Source: Carnegiea gigantea (lineage: Eukaryota > Streptophyta > Magnoliopsida > Caryophyllales > Cactaceae). From it: a DNA stretch of 64,000 bases. This document shows, piece after piece, positions 46,376-57,340 of this stretch (position 1 is the first letter of the stretch; every line of letters begins with the position of its first letter). Where the stretch lies: the NCBI GenBank assembly GCA_029747015.1, contig JAKOGI010000825.1, forward strand, positions 1-64,000. Reading direction: 5' to 3'. The notes beneath the pieces were generated by a model that saw only the letters and a program-made list of their open reading frames with translations, made no database searches and was not told the DNA's origin. The position numbers and the translations under genes were made by a program.

Positions 46376-47830
46376 CTCTTTTGGCACTAACTCTTTCATG
46401 TTCATGGTCTTTATTTGATAGAGAATGGTGCTTCCTTGTTTGATAAGCTACTTTGTGCACTAATGAGATTTGAGTTGAGTAGCACTTTTCAGCTTGACAT
46501 GGAGTGGCTGATGCTCCATAAATTCCTTTGATTGTTGAGAAAGCTATAGTTTAGGTGTACTTCTGCACCTAACCTTGTATCAACATTCCTTTTTATCTCC
46601 TCTTTTTATTTTGTTTTCGTTTGTATATATTTGTTACTTTGTTTGATTTTATTGTTTTCTTTCTTAGATGTCTTTTTGGGTCTTACTTTTCTTTTGGTAC
46701 ATTTGTTTCTCTTTTTAGTTTTTTTTCTTTTATGTTTCTTTTCACTCCCAATGAGGACTTTGTGAGATTTAGGTGTAAGGGTGGGAAAACATACAAAAAA
46801 AAATTGAAATTAAAAAACTGAAATAAATTTAAAAACTGTGAAAATCCAAAAAGATTTTTGTTTTGTTTTTGAGAAGGCTTTGTACTATTCTGATCAGCTT
46901 AAATTCCTTTGTGCCTTCACTTTTAGCGTGTATGTAAACATGATGTGCATGATAGATCTCTGTCTTCAGTGTGTCATTCTAAGCCCTAATTCTAACCCCT
47001 ATTGTTCATTATCGATGTGTAATCTAATCCTTATTTATACCATCGTCATTATCTTAAGGTCTTAATCTTCCATGACTGACTCTCCCATTTGTCTTTGACA
47101 CGATTACTTTGGTTTTTGTTTGCATTATAAAAAAAATCAAAAGAAATAAAAAATGAAAATGAAAAAAAAAAAGAAAAAAAGGAAATGAAATAATATTAGG
47201 AATGACAAGTATCCCTTTGAGGCATGCACTATTAGGCGTTACCGTTTGAAGCTTGTGCTACTGCCCGTTGCCCTTTGAGGTAATACTGCTACTGGAAAAG
47301 CTTGCTTCCTATGTTGATAAGTCAATAATGAAGTTTGTGTCAGTAAAGTGGGATTATGTTTGATTCTGGTAAACCTAAGCCCTAGGATGATGATGCACTT
47401 GCACAAGAACACTGGGAGGGATTTAAAGTTTTGATATACAGTGGCATGAAAGTTAGTGCTTTTATGTCATCCATGGGGTAGAGAGCCTTGATGAGTATAT
47501 TTTGTTTGTATGCAGGCGAATATCTTTGCTACATGGGTGATTTGGTTAGTTAGAATGTGCACAGACTTCTCCCTTGTATATTTATGCTTGTAAATCCAAA
47601 TTGTTCTTCTACTTCTATCTCTTTTGACCTTTTTCGATTTATATCTTTAGAGGTTTTGTGGGTATATCTTGCGCAAACTATCACAAGACCTACCTTGTCC
47701 ACTAGGGGTAACTTAGGGGTTTAAAGGGCTTGTTGCATATGCTAATTGCAATCGTGATTCCTACGAAAGTGAGTTAGGATTTTGTTTTTCTTTTCTAGGA
47801 TTTTTAGTTTTGTTTTACACGAGGACGAGC
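46376..47830 (+). other. F2-D 3' untranslated region, no pol
   Basis: Same layout as A and B: duplicated TTGGCACTAACTC just after gag, T-rich stretch (about 46590-46740), A-rich runs, and the approach to the polypurine tract. No enzyme motif is visible. Confidence 0.72.
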
Positions 47831-48109
47831 AAAACTTAGGTGTGGGGGCATTTGTTCAACTTGAAATTATGATATTTTATACCCTTTTATTATCTAATAA
47901 TTGCTCGAAATAAATTATAAACTTAGGATTTTAATATTGTTTTATTTGTTTTGTAAAAGTTTTGTTTTACTCGAGGACGAGCAAAACTTAGATGTGGGGG
48001 CATTTGTTCAACTTGAAATTATAATATTTTATACCCTTCTATTATCTAATAATTGCTCGAAATAAATTATAAACTTAGGATTTTAATATTGTTTTATTTG
48101 TTTTGTAGG
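47806..48109. repeat. 152-bp tandem duplication covering polypurine tract and LTR5 start
   Basis: AGTTTTGTTTTAC, the polypurine tract, TGTTCAACTTG and the first ~100 LTR bases occur twice with a period of 152 (47806-47957 and 47958-48109). The units differ at only a few bases. Confidence 0.93.
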
Positions 48110-49101
48110 AATTTGAGAAATTTGAAGAATAAATTAATTGCTTGAAAAAAAAGAAAGTTGAATCAGAAGAGGGTTGGATCACAACAGGCATTGGATCAAG
48201 ATTAAGACAAGGAAAAAGAACCTATCTAGTGGCTTAGCCCAAGCGTCTCTCGGACCAGCATGTGAAGGCCCAGTTCGTCCCTCCATCTCTAGCCTGTTTT
48301 CTCACTTAACTGATCACCTGCACTGCATGGGCGAAGCCAGCCCCCATAACTTTTCCTCTTCTTTTTCCTTATTCCTTTTCTTCTTCTTTCGTTCCCAGCA
48401 CCTAGTCGAGACCCAGAGACCAAAGCTTACTGCTCATGCCTCCTTATTTGCCATGGCATTTCTCTTTCTCAACCTTCATTATCCGCATGAACGTTGCCAT
48501 TAATTGGGCAGTTACCAAGAGCAAGTTGTGGGGGCACCTTCAGGGCCTTCAAATGAGGGCAAAAAAATAGAGCGTCGGAGGGGGGGGTTAGGGAGTAGGG
48601 ATTTTCATTTAGCTTTTTGTCCTTCTTCAATTTCGTAACTTGGGATTCCAGATTCAATTATGGCTTTTTTGTCTTTTCGATTTAGTTGAATTCGAGTAGT
48701 TTGTTTTTTTTTCATTCTTCATTTCTTCAAGTTCTAGACCTTGCTGTTCAATTGGTGTAATTGGATTCTGGCTTCTGCTCTATTTCAAGTTCGAATGGAA
48801 CTCTGAGCTTGCTATAGAAATTGCAACCGATTATTCATATTTTCTTTAATTTTGAGATATGGAAATTTCAGGTTCTCCCATCCCCTATTTTGGCTTCCAT
48901 TTTCCCTTTAGATTCGTCATGTTTGGGCCTGAAATTTTGTCACTACAAGTCATAGTCTTCTCGTTCCGGCATTTGGTTATGGTATTGTGATGGTACCCGA
49001 TTGTGCTTTTGGTAGCTTTGATTCAGCTCCCATCTCTGCTGTGTTATTTCATTTCAGTTCTGGGAGTGTTGTATTCGAGATTATGTGAAATTGTTCTCAT
49101 A
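48005..49101 (+). repeat. F2 LTR5, 5' part (split by E3c)
   Basis: Starts TGTTCAACTTG; because of the 152-bp duplication an equivalent start also exists at 47853. Ends at the TCATA duplication before E3c and resumes at 53683. Shares AAGCCAGCCC (near 48330) with LTR1, not with the inner LTRs. Confidence 0.88.
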
Positions 49102-50591
49102 TGATGGAGATCTCTCCATACCCCTTAATTTGGAGCATCAAATCAGTCAAGGTAATCTTATTTTGCTGGCCAAAATGTAAATAAATCATTCACATTTTGT
49201 TTAAAAAGCAAAACATTAGGTCACAGGTTCATTCCAGTAGTAAACCCAGTTTTTGAGAGTTTAATTACGTGGACCTCTTTGAGGTTTAACTCCAATATTT
49301 TTCAATGGATTTGAATTTGAAGTTCAAGAAGTTAGCTTTCCAGCAAAATAAGTTTCAACTCATTTGGACTTCATTTACCTATCCAATTCAGCCAATAAAC
49401 CCAAACTATCCAAGCTGCCCAGTTGAACCAGAATGTACCCAGTTTTGGGTATGTGATTTCTTAAGCTTCATTATGGTTTAAGTCCTAGATTTTTACATTT
49501 TTAGGTTCCCCTAGATATTACCTTTCAGGTCCAAGCAAGTAAAACCAATCATGCTTAGTCGAAGTAAAGAAATCAGATCAATTTAGCAACCCTGGCAGTT
49601 TTGGTCCAAATCTGCACGGTAAAATGTTTATGTGGAATTCTCCCACTTAAACATGTCTTAACCTTCATTTCTTTACTTAGGGGATTTGTACACACCTTAA
49701 GGAGTCCCCCCCATGTCCTGGAATTAAAATCATGCTCACTCTTGATTGGCTGAAAAAAGGGCAGAAAATCGGACTGTTTTCAAGCTTCTATAACCCAGTT
49801 TAGTGCTAGGTGTAATTTCCTTCCTCTAAGGGTTTGCTCAGCTGCTTGGCTACTTAATTACTTCCAATCACATTCAAGGCCGTAAGAGATGCCATCATAT
49901 GCTGTAAACAAGCCTTGGAAAGAGCTTAGCCAATGAGAAAACAAAGGAAGATTTAGCACCTTGTAATATGATTGGCTAGCCAAAAAGAGGAAAGCACTTT
50001 ACGGTTGCTATTCATGTATTTTCTCTAGTAAAGCTGATGTATTAGGTTTAAATACATGTATTAAGGATTAGTATGATCATTTGTCTTGCTTTCTTTGAAT
50101 TCTGGTTGTAATTAGCTTGAATTAATCAAGCTTATAAACTAGATTAGTCTTAAGCACCTAGCTTAAGCTTACTTAAACGTTTCCTTCCTAAGGAGGAAAC
50201 CTCCTTTGCTAGCAATCTATCTAAGGACCGTGTATATAAGGCCTTAGAAGGCTTATTTTGTACTTAACTTGGATATTGAATACGAAACCAGAATTGAGAG
50301 CTTTTGCTTTCATTTCCTTTAAACACTTCACTTGCTTATCCATAATTAGGCCGATTAAGGTGGTGATTAAGTCTTAACTCTTAATTATGTAGTGTTTCTA
50401 TATCCTAATTAAGGTTCGGGGCCCTAAATTCAAACTTAATGGTGTTCCTGTATCTAAGTGAGAGTTTAGTTGTACCCTATTCATTCATTCCAACCGTGAA
50501 TTCACTTAAACTCATCTTTGAATTCAGCTTGCTTTGTTTAGCTTTTGAATTCAGTCTTGAGTATTTGTGATTCTTTCTCACAGATACGTCA
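49102..50591 (+). repeat. E3c 5' LTR
   Basis: TGATGGAGATCTC...GATACGTCA. Only the 3' third is clearly alike to the E3a and E3b LTRs (GAGAGCTTTTGCTTTC, AATTAGGCCGATTAAGG, GTGTTTCTATATC). Confidence 0.92.
50233..50240 (+). promoter_or_regulatory. Likely TATA box in E3c 5' LTR
   Basis: TATATAAG in a GC-richer context, with the same sequence in the other LTR at 53315-53322. It lies about 350 bases before the LTR end, a sensible place for transcript initiation. Confidence 0.5.
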
Positions 50592-50595
50592 TACT

Positions 50596-50607
50596 TGGTA
50601 TCAAAGC
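50596..50607 (+). other. E3c primer-binding site (tRNA-Met)
   Basis: TGGTATCAAAGC, one mismatch to the tRNA-Met complement. Confidence 0.87.
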
Positions 50608-50713
50608 TTTAGTTTCTCCTTGGCCTGGTTTGTCCCTCCATTTCCAGAATTCATTCCCACTTAAAACTCCAAACGCATTCCTAGCTTGAATCTAAACACA
50701 AACTGTGAGCAAG

Positions 50714-52043
50714 ATGAGTTCTAGCATGAGTTTTGAAGAGAGGTTTGAAGCACTTATGAGGCAGAATGAGATACTAATGAAGACCCTTAGTGAAGAGGCT
50801 CAACGTGAGTCAAGAAACTAAGGCTCAGAATAAGTATCTTCGAAAACAGCTTGGTGCATTTTTGAAACAAAAGCAACAAGTCAATGAAAAACCACTCCAA
50901 TCTGATCCTAAAAGGCAAAAACAAGTGTCTAGTCATACCTTGGATTCATCTAGTGAGGATGAACCCTTAAGGATGGCAAGACCAGAACCACGGATTCAAG
51001 TGAATACAAATGATTTTAAAGTTGAAATCCCAGAATATAAAGGTAGGCTTGATCCAGAAGAGTTTTTGGATTGGTTGCATACAAGTGAGCATGTTTTTGA
51101 GCACAAGGATGTTCCAGAATATAAGAAGGTGAAATTGGTAGCCTCAAGACTCAGAAAATATGCCTCCCTTTGATGGACTAACTTGTGTGCCAAATGAGTT
51201 AGAGAAAGAAAGACAAAGATCAGATCATGGGAGAAGATGAAATCCAAGCTTGAGGCTTGGTTTCTTCCCCCTACCTATGTTCAAGATTACTATTCCCAAC
51301 TCCACAACCTTACTCAAGGTAACTTGAATGTGGAGGAATACACATGTGAGTTTGAACAGCTTGTGATCAAATGTGATTTAGAAGAACCAGAAGAGCAAAC
51401 CATTGTTAGATACTTAGGAGGCCTTGATCATAGGTATGCTAATATTGTTGATTTACAAGCTTACACTTCTTTTGATGAAGTATGTGTGCTAGCTCATAAG
51501 GTTGAGCAGCAAAAGAAGAATAAACAGCCCCTTAAGCATGAGTTTCCAAAGCCTCCACCCTATGACCAATCCGTGAACAAGGGGAGTCCATTTCCTACCC
51601 CTAAACCCACGGCACCCATTCCTCCCACTCCACAAAAAAACCAAACTCCACAGGAAAGCCTACCCTCACAACCTAGACCTAAACCCCTTCTTAAGGGCAT
51701 CCAAAGATGTTTTAATTGCCAAGGATTTGGGCACTTAGCTTCGGATTGCATAAACCATAGGTTTGTTACCTTAACCGAATGGAAGGCAGTAGAGGAGGCC
51801 GAATTAGAGGAGGAAAATGAAGAGAACATTGGGCATGACTTCGAAGGAACTCTAGAGGAGATAGTAATAGAAGCAGATGAAGCTGATATGCTCACTTTGG
51901 GCACCAACCATCCACCAAGGAGCCATGAGCATCTCAGCCTTTTTCTCACTTTTGGTGAACCAATACTTAAAGCTCATAATTCTGAATTAAGAGCATTTAA
52001 GGAAAAGGTTCATGGCAAGTCTGAAGAGTCCCCTCCAAACTAG
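50714..52043 (+). pseudogene. E3c gag (broken)
   Basis: The ATG at 50714 gives MSSSMSFEERFEALMRQNEI; a frameshift near 50790-50815 moves the rest to another frame. Capsid: VEIPEYKGRLDPEEFLDWLH, LRKYASL, stop (TGG to TGA at 51171). From 51237 there are 268 open codons: EEPEEQTIVRYLGGLDHRYA, a Pro-rich linker, knuckle CFNCQGFGHLASDC (near 51710-51750) and an acidic tail. The end (EPILKAHNSELRAFKEKV) corresponds to the linker before RT in E3a, so the protease between them has been deleted cleanly in frame. The stop at 52041 closes it. Confidence 0.87.
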
Positions 52044-52184
52044 ATTCAAATCAACAAGGGGAATGAAAGGAAAAGAGTCTCTAAGATCAAGAGAGACTTA
52101 TTTGAATGGATGATTTTATTTCAGCCAGAATTGAACCAAGTATGGAAGGTGATTACCTAAACCGATTTGAGGTCAAATCTTTCT

Positions 52185-52198
52185 CAACAAGGGGAGGA
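52185..52198 (+). other. E3c polypurine tract
   Basis: CAACAAGGGGAGGA, directly before the 3' LTR. Confidence 0.85.
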
Positions 52199-53677
52199 TG
52201 ATGGAGATCTCTCCATGCACCTTGATTTGGAGAATTAAATCAGTCAAGGTAATCTTATTTTACTGGCCAGAATGTAAATAAATCATCCACATTTTGTTTA
52301 AAAAGCAAAACTGCAGGTCACAGGTTGATTCCAGCAGTAAACCTGGTTTTTGAGAGCTTAAGTACATAGGCCCCTTTGAGGTTTAAGTCTAATATTTTTC
52401 AATGGGTTTGAAGCTCAAGAAGTTAGCTTTCCAGCAAAACAAGTTTCAACACATTTGGACTTCATTTACCTATCCAATTCAGCCAATAAACCCAAACTAT
52501 CCAAACTTCCCAATTAAGCTAGAATGTACTCGGTCTTTTGTATGTGATTTCTTAAGCTTCATTATAGTTTAAGTCCTGGATTTTTACATTTTTAGGTTCC
52601 CTAGACGTTACCTTTCAGGTCCAAGCAAGTAAAACCAATCATGCTTGGTCGAAGTAAAGAAATCAGACCATTTTATCAACCCTGCCAGTTTTGGTCTAAA
52701 TCTGGACGGTAAAATGTTTATGTGGAATTCTCCCACTTAAACACGTTTTAACCTTCATTTATTTACTTGGGTGGTTTGTACACACCCTAAGGACTCCCCC
52801 CATGGCCTTGAATTAAAATCATGCTCACTTTTGATTGGCTGAAAGAAGGCAGAAAACTGGACTATTTTCAAGCTTCTAGAACCCGGTTTAGTGCTAGGTG
52901 TAATTTCCTTTCTCTAAGGGTTCTTAGCTGCTTGGCTGCTTAATTACTTCCAATCATGTTCAAGGCCGTAAGAGACACCATCATATGCTGCAAACAAGCC
53001 TTAGAAAGAGCTTAGCCAATGAGAAAACAAAGGAAGATTTAGCACCTTGCAATCTGATTGGCTAGCCAAAAAGGGGAAAGCACTTTACGACAGCTATTTC
53101 TTTATTTTCTCTAGTAAAGCTGATGTATTAGGCTTAAATACATGTATTAAGGTTCTGATCATTTGTCTTGCTTTCTTTGAATTCTGGTTGTAATTAGCTT
53201 AGATAAATCGAGCTTGTAAATTAGATTCGTCCTAAGCACCTAGCTTAAGCTTACTTAAACGTTCCCTTCCTAAGGAGGAAACCTCCTTTGCTAGCAACGT
53301 GCCTAAGGGTCGTGTATATAAGGCCTTAGAAGGCTTATTTTGTACTTAACTTGGATATTGAATACAAAACCAGAATTGAGAGCTTTTGCTTTTGTTTCCT
53401 TTAAACACTTCACTTACTTATCCTCAATTAGGCCGATTAAGATGGTAATCAAGTAAGTCTTAACTCGTAATTAGATGGTGTTTCTGTGTCCTAATTAAGG
53501 TTTAGGGCCCTAAACTCAAACTTAGTGGTGTTTCTGTATCTAAGTGGGAGTTTAGTTCTATCCTATTCATTCATTCCAACCGTGAATTCACTTAAACTCA
53601 CCTTTGAATTTAGCTTGCTTTGTTTAGCTTTTGAATTCAGTCTTGAGTATTTGTGATTCTCCCCCACAGATACATCA
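52199..53677 (+). repeat. E3c 3' LTR
   Basis: TGATGGAGATC...GATACATCA, 1479 bases against 1490 for the 5' LTR, followed by TCATA. TATATAAG at 53315-53322. Confidence 0.92.
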
Positions 53678-53682
53678 TCATA

Positions 53683-53888
53683 TTATAATGCACGTTAAAT
53701 CTATTGTCTCATGTGGCTTTTAGTTTGGGCAAGTCACGTAGTTTGTTTTAAGCTAATAATTCACTTTTATTTATTTAGTTGAAACAATTTAATTTACATT
53801 TTTGTAATCTACTTTCATAGTCCATCCCTAAAGGTGACATCCGTAAATCCTACAACGATAAACCGTATGCTTGCGGGAAATTATAATA
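53683..53888 (+). repeat. F2 LTR5, 3' part (end of array)
   Basis: Resumes at TTATAATGCACG and ends ATTATAATA; the next five bases, GATAC, repeat the five before LTR1. No primer site follows, unlike LTR1-LTR4, confirming it as the terminal LTR. Confidence 0.85.
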
Positions 53889-53893
53889 GATAC

Positions 53894-54055
53894 CAGAAGC
53901 CTCTTTTCTGATTTAAAAGATATAATTAATTGTAAAACCAGATTTCAGATTCTCTTGTAAATTATGTAGATCGTGCCATGTGTATGCACATGTTATGAAT
54001 GACTAAATTGTACACTGTAGAATTTCGAGGACAAAATTCTTTTAAGGGAGGAGAA
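53894..54055 (+). other. F4: end of an internal region with polypurine tract
   Basis: AT-rich sequence ending TTCGAGGACAAAATTC and TTTTAAGGGAGGAGAA (54040-54055). A GAGGACGAAATTC-like block followed by an AAGGGGGGAGAA-like purine run is the usual end of Tekay/Del-type and related chromovirus interiors. Confidence 0.65.
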
Positions 54056-54415
54056 TGTCACAGTCGGAATCCTTAATCCGGGGCTAACTGTTTGGGATAA
54101 TATTTTCATTAACTTTGTTCTATTTATTAACTATGTTCTATTTTAACTGTGTAATATTTTCATTAACCCCAGCATCGAGAGCCAACACACGCAGAGAGAA
54201 AGGGAGAGAGAGGGAGAGCAGGCATAAGCGATGGGGTGTCGACGCCACACCGGTCGGTGTGCCGGCCACAGCCACGCCGGCAACCCATCGAAGCTAGAAA
54301 GAGAGAGACTAAGCAAGAGAACGAGGGAGTTGCGATGAGGATTAGAGAGGCTAAAGTTTAAAACCTTATGCGCACCACCACCGCGACCATCACCGTCGAT
54401 GATTGAGTCGGCTTC
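54056..54415 (+). repeat. F4 LTR, 5' part (split by E3b)
   Basis: Starts TGTCACAGTCGGAATCC right after the purine tract. Contains a GA-rich stretch (about 54195-54220). Interrupted by E3b at 54416. Confidence 0.6.
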
Positions 54416-55968
54416 TGATGCAGTCCCCACCACCATAGACAATGAAGAAGATCCAACAAGTCAATCAAGGTCCAACACAAGCTCCAAAATACAAGCATTG
54501 GTCCAAATTGTCCAAGAAGTCCAGGGAGTGCACACGGGTTGAAGAACCAGAATTTGCCCGGTTTTGTGCACTTGGTTTCCTAAGCTACAAGGTGGCTTAA
54601 GTGCTTAATTTTTGTATTTTGTAAACCTCAAGATGTCCCCTTTCATGTCCCAACATTAATTCCCCATCATAAAAATCGGAGAAAGGGAGAACAAGGTGTT
54701 TTGCTAAACCGGTCAGATTAGCACCCAATCTGCACGGTTTAATGTTTGAGTTTGATTACCCCACTTAGACTTTGTTTAACCTTAATTTCTTGGTTGGGGG
54801 GGTTTATACACATCCTAAACTTTCCCCCCATGGTCTAAAACCTAAGTCATACTCACTTTTGTCATGGTTAAACTCAGTCACAAAACCAGCTAAAAAAACT
54901 GTCTTGGACCCGGTTTGATGTGCCTGTTTGTTTTTGCCTTCACCGGTGGGTTTCCTTCAACTCAGCTAATATAGCACACTCCTCAAGGCTTGGCACACGT
55001 CCCAAAGCATCAATGATGGGCTGCAACCTTGAGAAGATCAACCAATAAGAGAAGAGCAGCAAAAGAGGATGTTCCTTGCTTCTCATTGGCTAGCCGAAAA
55101 GTGCCTCTCCCTTTACGGCTGTGCACATGCAAAATAGCTGAGTTTCTGATTGTTTAAGTTTGTGTTTAAGCTAAGCATGTTGTAAACATCATTTGTCTTG
55201 CTTTCCTTAATGCTAAGAATGTAATCAAGCTAGCTAGAACATGGTTTGTAACCGGTTAACTCTAACCGGGTATGATTAGCCTAATTAACAACTTTCCTCC
55301 CTAGGAAGGAAAGGTTAGTGAGGTGCTAGCTTAGTTGTGTGCTTGCTAGGCATGTATACAAAGGGAAACACAGCCCCTTGGCTGATTCATTCAGCTTTGA
55401 CATATGAAAATTCAGTTTGAGAGCTTATAGCTTTCTCTCTTCAAATCTTGCTTGCTTATCCTTAATTAGGCCAATTAAGGTGGTGTTCAAGTCAAGTTTT
55501 AACCTTAATTAGGTGGTGATATCTATATCTTAATCAAGATTAAGGGCCTTAGACTTAAGATTGGTGGTGTTTCTGTATCCATTCTTTGAGTTTAGTCTAT
55601 CCTATCTTTGTTTGAAGCAACCGGATTAAGGGTGGATTAAGGCGAGGTTATTAGCTTGAGTTTTGAGTTAATAATCTTTCACTTTGAAACTCCATCATAT
55701 CCCCTCACTCTCACATCTTTCATACTCGCCATTCCATCCATATTCACGCCCAAAACTCCTCCAAAAGATCTAGCAAACATCTCCACTTCAAAGCACGTCT
55801 AACCGTGCAAAATGAGGATTTTCAGTCACGGCCAGGCAACAACTTGGCACGGCCTACCCGTGCGCATAGGCACGACCGTGCCACCTATGGCCGGGACATA
55901 ACCTTGAGTTTTTGGCTTTCTTTGATGTGTGTTAGCTTGGGTCCCTTCTTCCCTTGAGACATACATCA
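54416..55968 (+). repeat. E3b 5' LTR
   Basis: TGATGCAGTC...GACATACATCA. Hairpin CCTTAAT/ATTAAGG at 55460-55480; a second near-palindrome CTTAATCAAGATTAAG near 55528-55543. Confidence 0.92.
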
Positions 55969-55972
55969 TATT

Positions 55973-55984
55973 TGGTATCAGAGC
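55973..55984 (+). other. E3b primer-binding site (tRNA-Met)
   Basis: TGGTATCAGAGC, exact complement of the initiator tRNA-Met 3' end. Confidence 0.95.
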
Positions 55985-56078
55985 AAACGTTTTACCTTGG
56001 CCTAACATACCCTCCCACTTTCACAAATCATTCATTTCCCTCCTTCTCCACAAGCTGATTTTCTCTCCTAATTCCAAC

Positions 56079-57340
56079 ATGTCTTCAACCAGCATGTCTT
56101 TAGGAGAAAGGTTTGAAGCATTGATGAAGCAAAATGAGTTCTTGGCAAGTAAAATCTGAGAAGACTCACAAAGAAACCAAGAGGCTCAAGCATAGAATGA
56201 ATATCTAAGGAAGCAATTGGGTTTGTTCATGAAGCAAAAGCAAAGGATGAATGAAGAAACTCTTTAATCTGAACCTAGGGTACGTGAACAAGTTTACAGC
56301 CATGATGTTGATTCATCAAGTGAAGAAGAAATGCCTAGGATGGCTAGAGGAGAGTCACGAGATCAAGCCAATACCAATGAGTTCAGAGTTGAAGTTCCTG
56401 AATTTAAAGGTAAACTTGATCATGAAGAGTTTATTAATTGGTTAAATACTGTTGAAAGAGTCTTTGAATATAAAGATATTCTTGATGATAAGAAGGTCAA
56501 GTTGGTGGCCTTAAGACTCAGAAAGTATGCATCCTTATGGTGGATAAACTTGAATGCTACGAGGCTTAGAGAAAGAAAAGCAAGAATCCATACTTGGGAA
56601 AAGATGAAAGCTAAGCTTAAGGCACGGTTTCTCCCACCTACTTATGTCCAAGATTGTTATTCTCAATTTCATAATCTCACTCAAGGTACTATGAATGTTG
56701 AAGAGCATACTCGTGAGTTTGAGAAATTAATGATTAAATGTGACATACAAGAACCTGAAGAACAAACCATAGTTAGATACTTGGGAGGTCTTGATCCTAG
56801 GTATTCTAATGTGGTGAAATTGCAGGCCTATGCTTCTTTTGATGATGTTTGTGTATTAGCTCACAAGGTGGAACAGCAAAAGAAGGCTAAACAGCCCCAA
56901 AAACCTTCAAACACAAAGCCTTTCATTCGGAACCAACCTTTTAACAAGGGGAGTTCCAACCCACCTACTAAGCCACAAATTCCTTTTCCCTCTAATCCAC
57001 AAAGAACCCCGGCTCCTCAAAAGGTTCCAGCAACCCCATTTCGACCTAACCCTAATCCCATAAGCAACAGAAGGTGTTTCAAATGTCAAGGGCTTGGTCA
57101 TATTGCCTCAGAGTGTCCAAACAAAAAAGTCATTACTTTAGCTGAATGGACTGCCGTAAAGGAAGACTTTGAAGAGGAAGAAAACGAGGTAGAAAGTGAG
57201 CTAGAAACTGAAGAAACCCAAGATGAAGTTATTGAAGAAGCAGATGAAGGTGAGCTCTTAGTTCTAAGAAGAGTTCTAAGCAATCAGAAAGTAGCTAAAG
57301 ATGAACAAAGAGAGAATATCTTTTATACTCGGTGTACCAC
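56079..57340 (+). pseudogene. E3b gag (stops near the start only)
   Basis: ATG at 56079 (MSSTSMSLGERFEALMKQNE). Three in-frame stops fall in the first 65 codons (56157, about 56194 and about 56266), in the coiled-coil region. From 56331 the frame is open for 639 codons through gag, protease and into RT. It carries VEVPEFKGKLDHEEFINWLN, LRLRKYASLWWINL, EEQTIVRYLGGLDPRYSNV, the complete knuckle CFKCQGLGHIASEC (near 57077-57118), and an acidic tail before protease. Gag and pol are in one frame here, which suggests that the ancestral E3 polyprotein was a single ORF. Confidence 0.88.

Larger units (their letters stand above)
49102..53677 (+). mobile_element. E3c: internally deleted, gag-only relative of E3a/E3b
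   Basis: LTRs 49102-50591 and 52199-53677 start TGATGGAGATC and end CA. The duplication TCATA is perfect on both sides (49097-49101 and 53678-53682). The internal region is only about 1.6 kb: tRNA-Met primer site, gag with zinc knuckle, a short piece matching the protease-RT linker, then directly the polypurine tract. Protease, RT, RNase H and integrase are absent, so it would have depended on a full element. Confidence 0.92.
12819..53888 (+). mobile_element. F2: tandem array of a gag-only LTR retrotransposon (5 LTRs, 4 internal regions)
   Basis: One LTR family recurs in the order LTR1 (12819), internal A, LTR2 (17823), internal B, LTR3 (22762), internal C, LTR4 (42818), internal D, LTR5 (48005 to 53888). 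Each internal region starts with a degenerate tRNA-Asp primer site and ends with a polypurine tract reading AAAACTTAGGTGTGGGGGTATT or close variants. The outer flanks both read GATAC (12814-12818 and 53889-53893), the 5-bp duplication expected from a single insertion. Removing the CACTA, E3a and E3c insertions leaves about 20.5 kb, as expected for five 1.3-kb LTRs and four 3.1-3.8-kb interiors. The tRNA-Asp primer and the polypurine tract resemble the Athila/Tat branch, but there is no pol to confirm it. Confidence 0.85.

Noticed and set aside
12819..53888. CRISPR-like or satellite array interpretation of the repeated units
   Set aside because: The repeats are multi-kilobase LTRs with primer sites and polypurine tracts in a plant genome, not short direct repeats with spacers or a head-to-tail satellite.
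54241..54300. GC-rich short ORF near 54115-54297 as a host exon
   Set aside because: Lies inside the F4 LTR just before the E3b insertion; no splice sites or homology seen.
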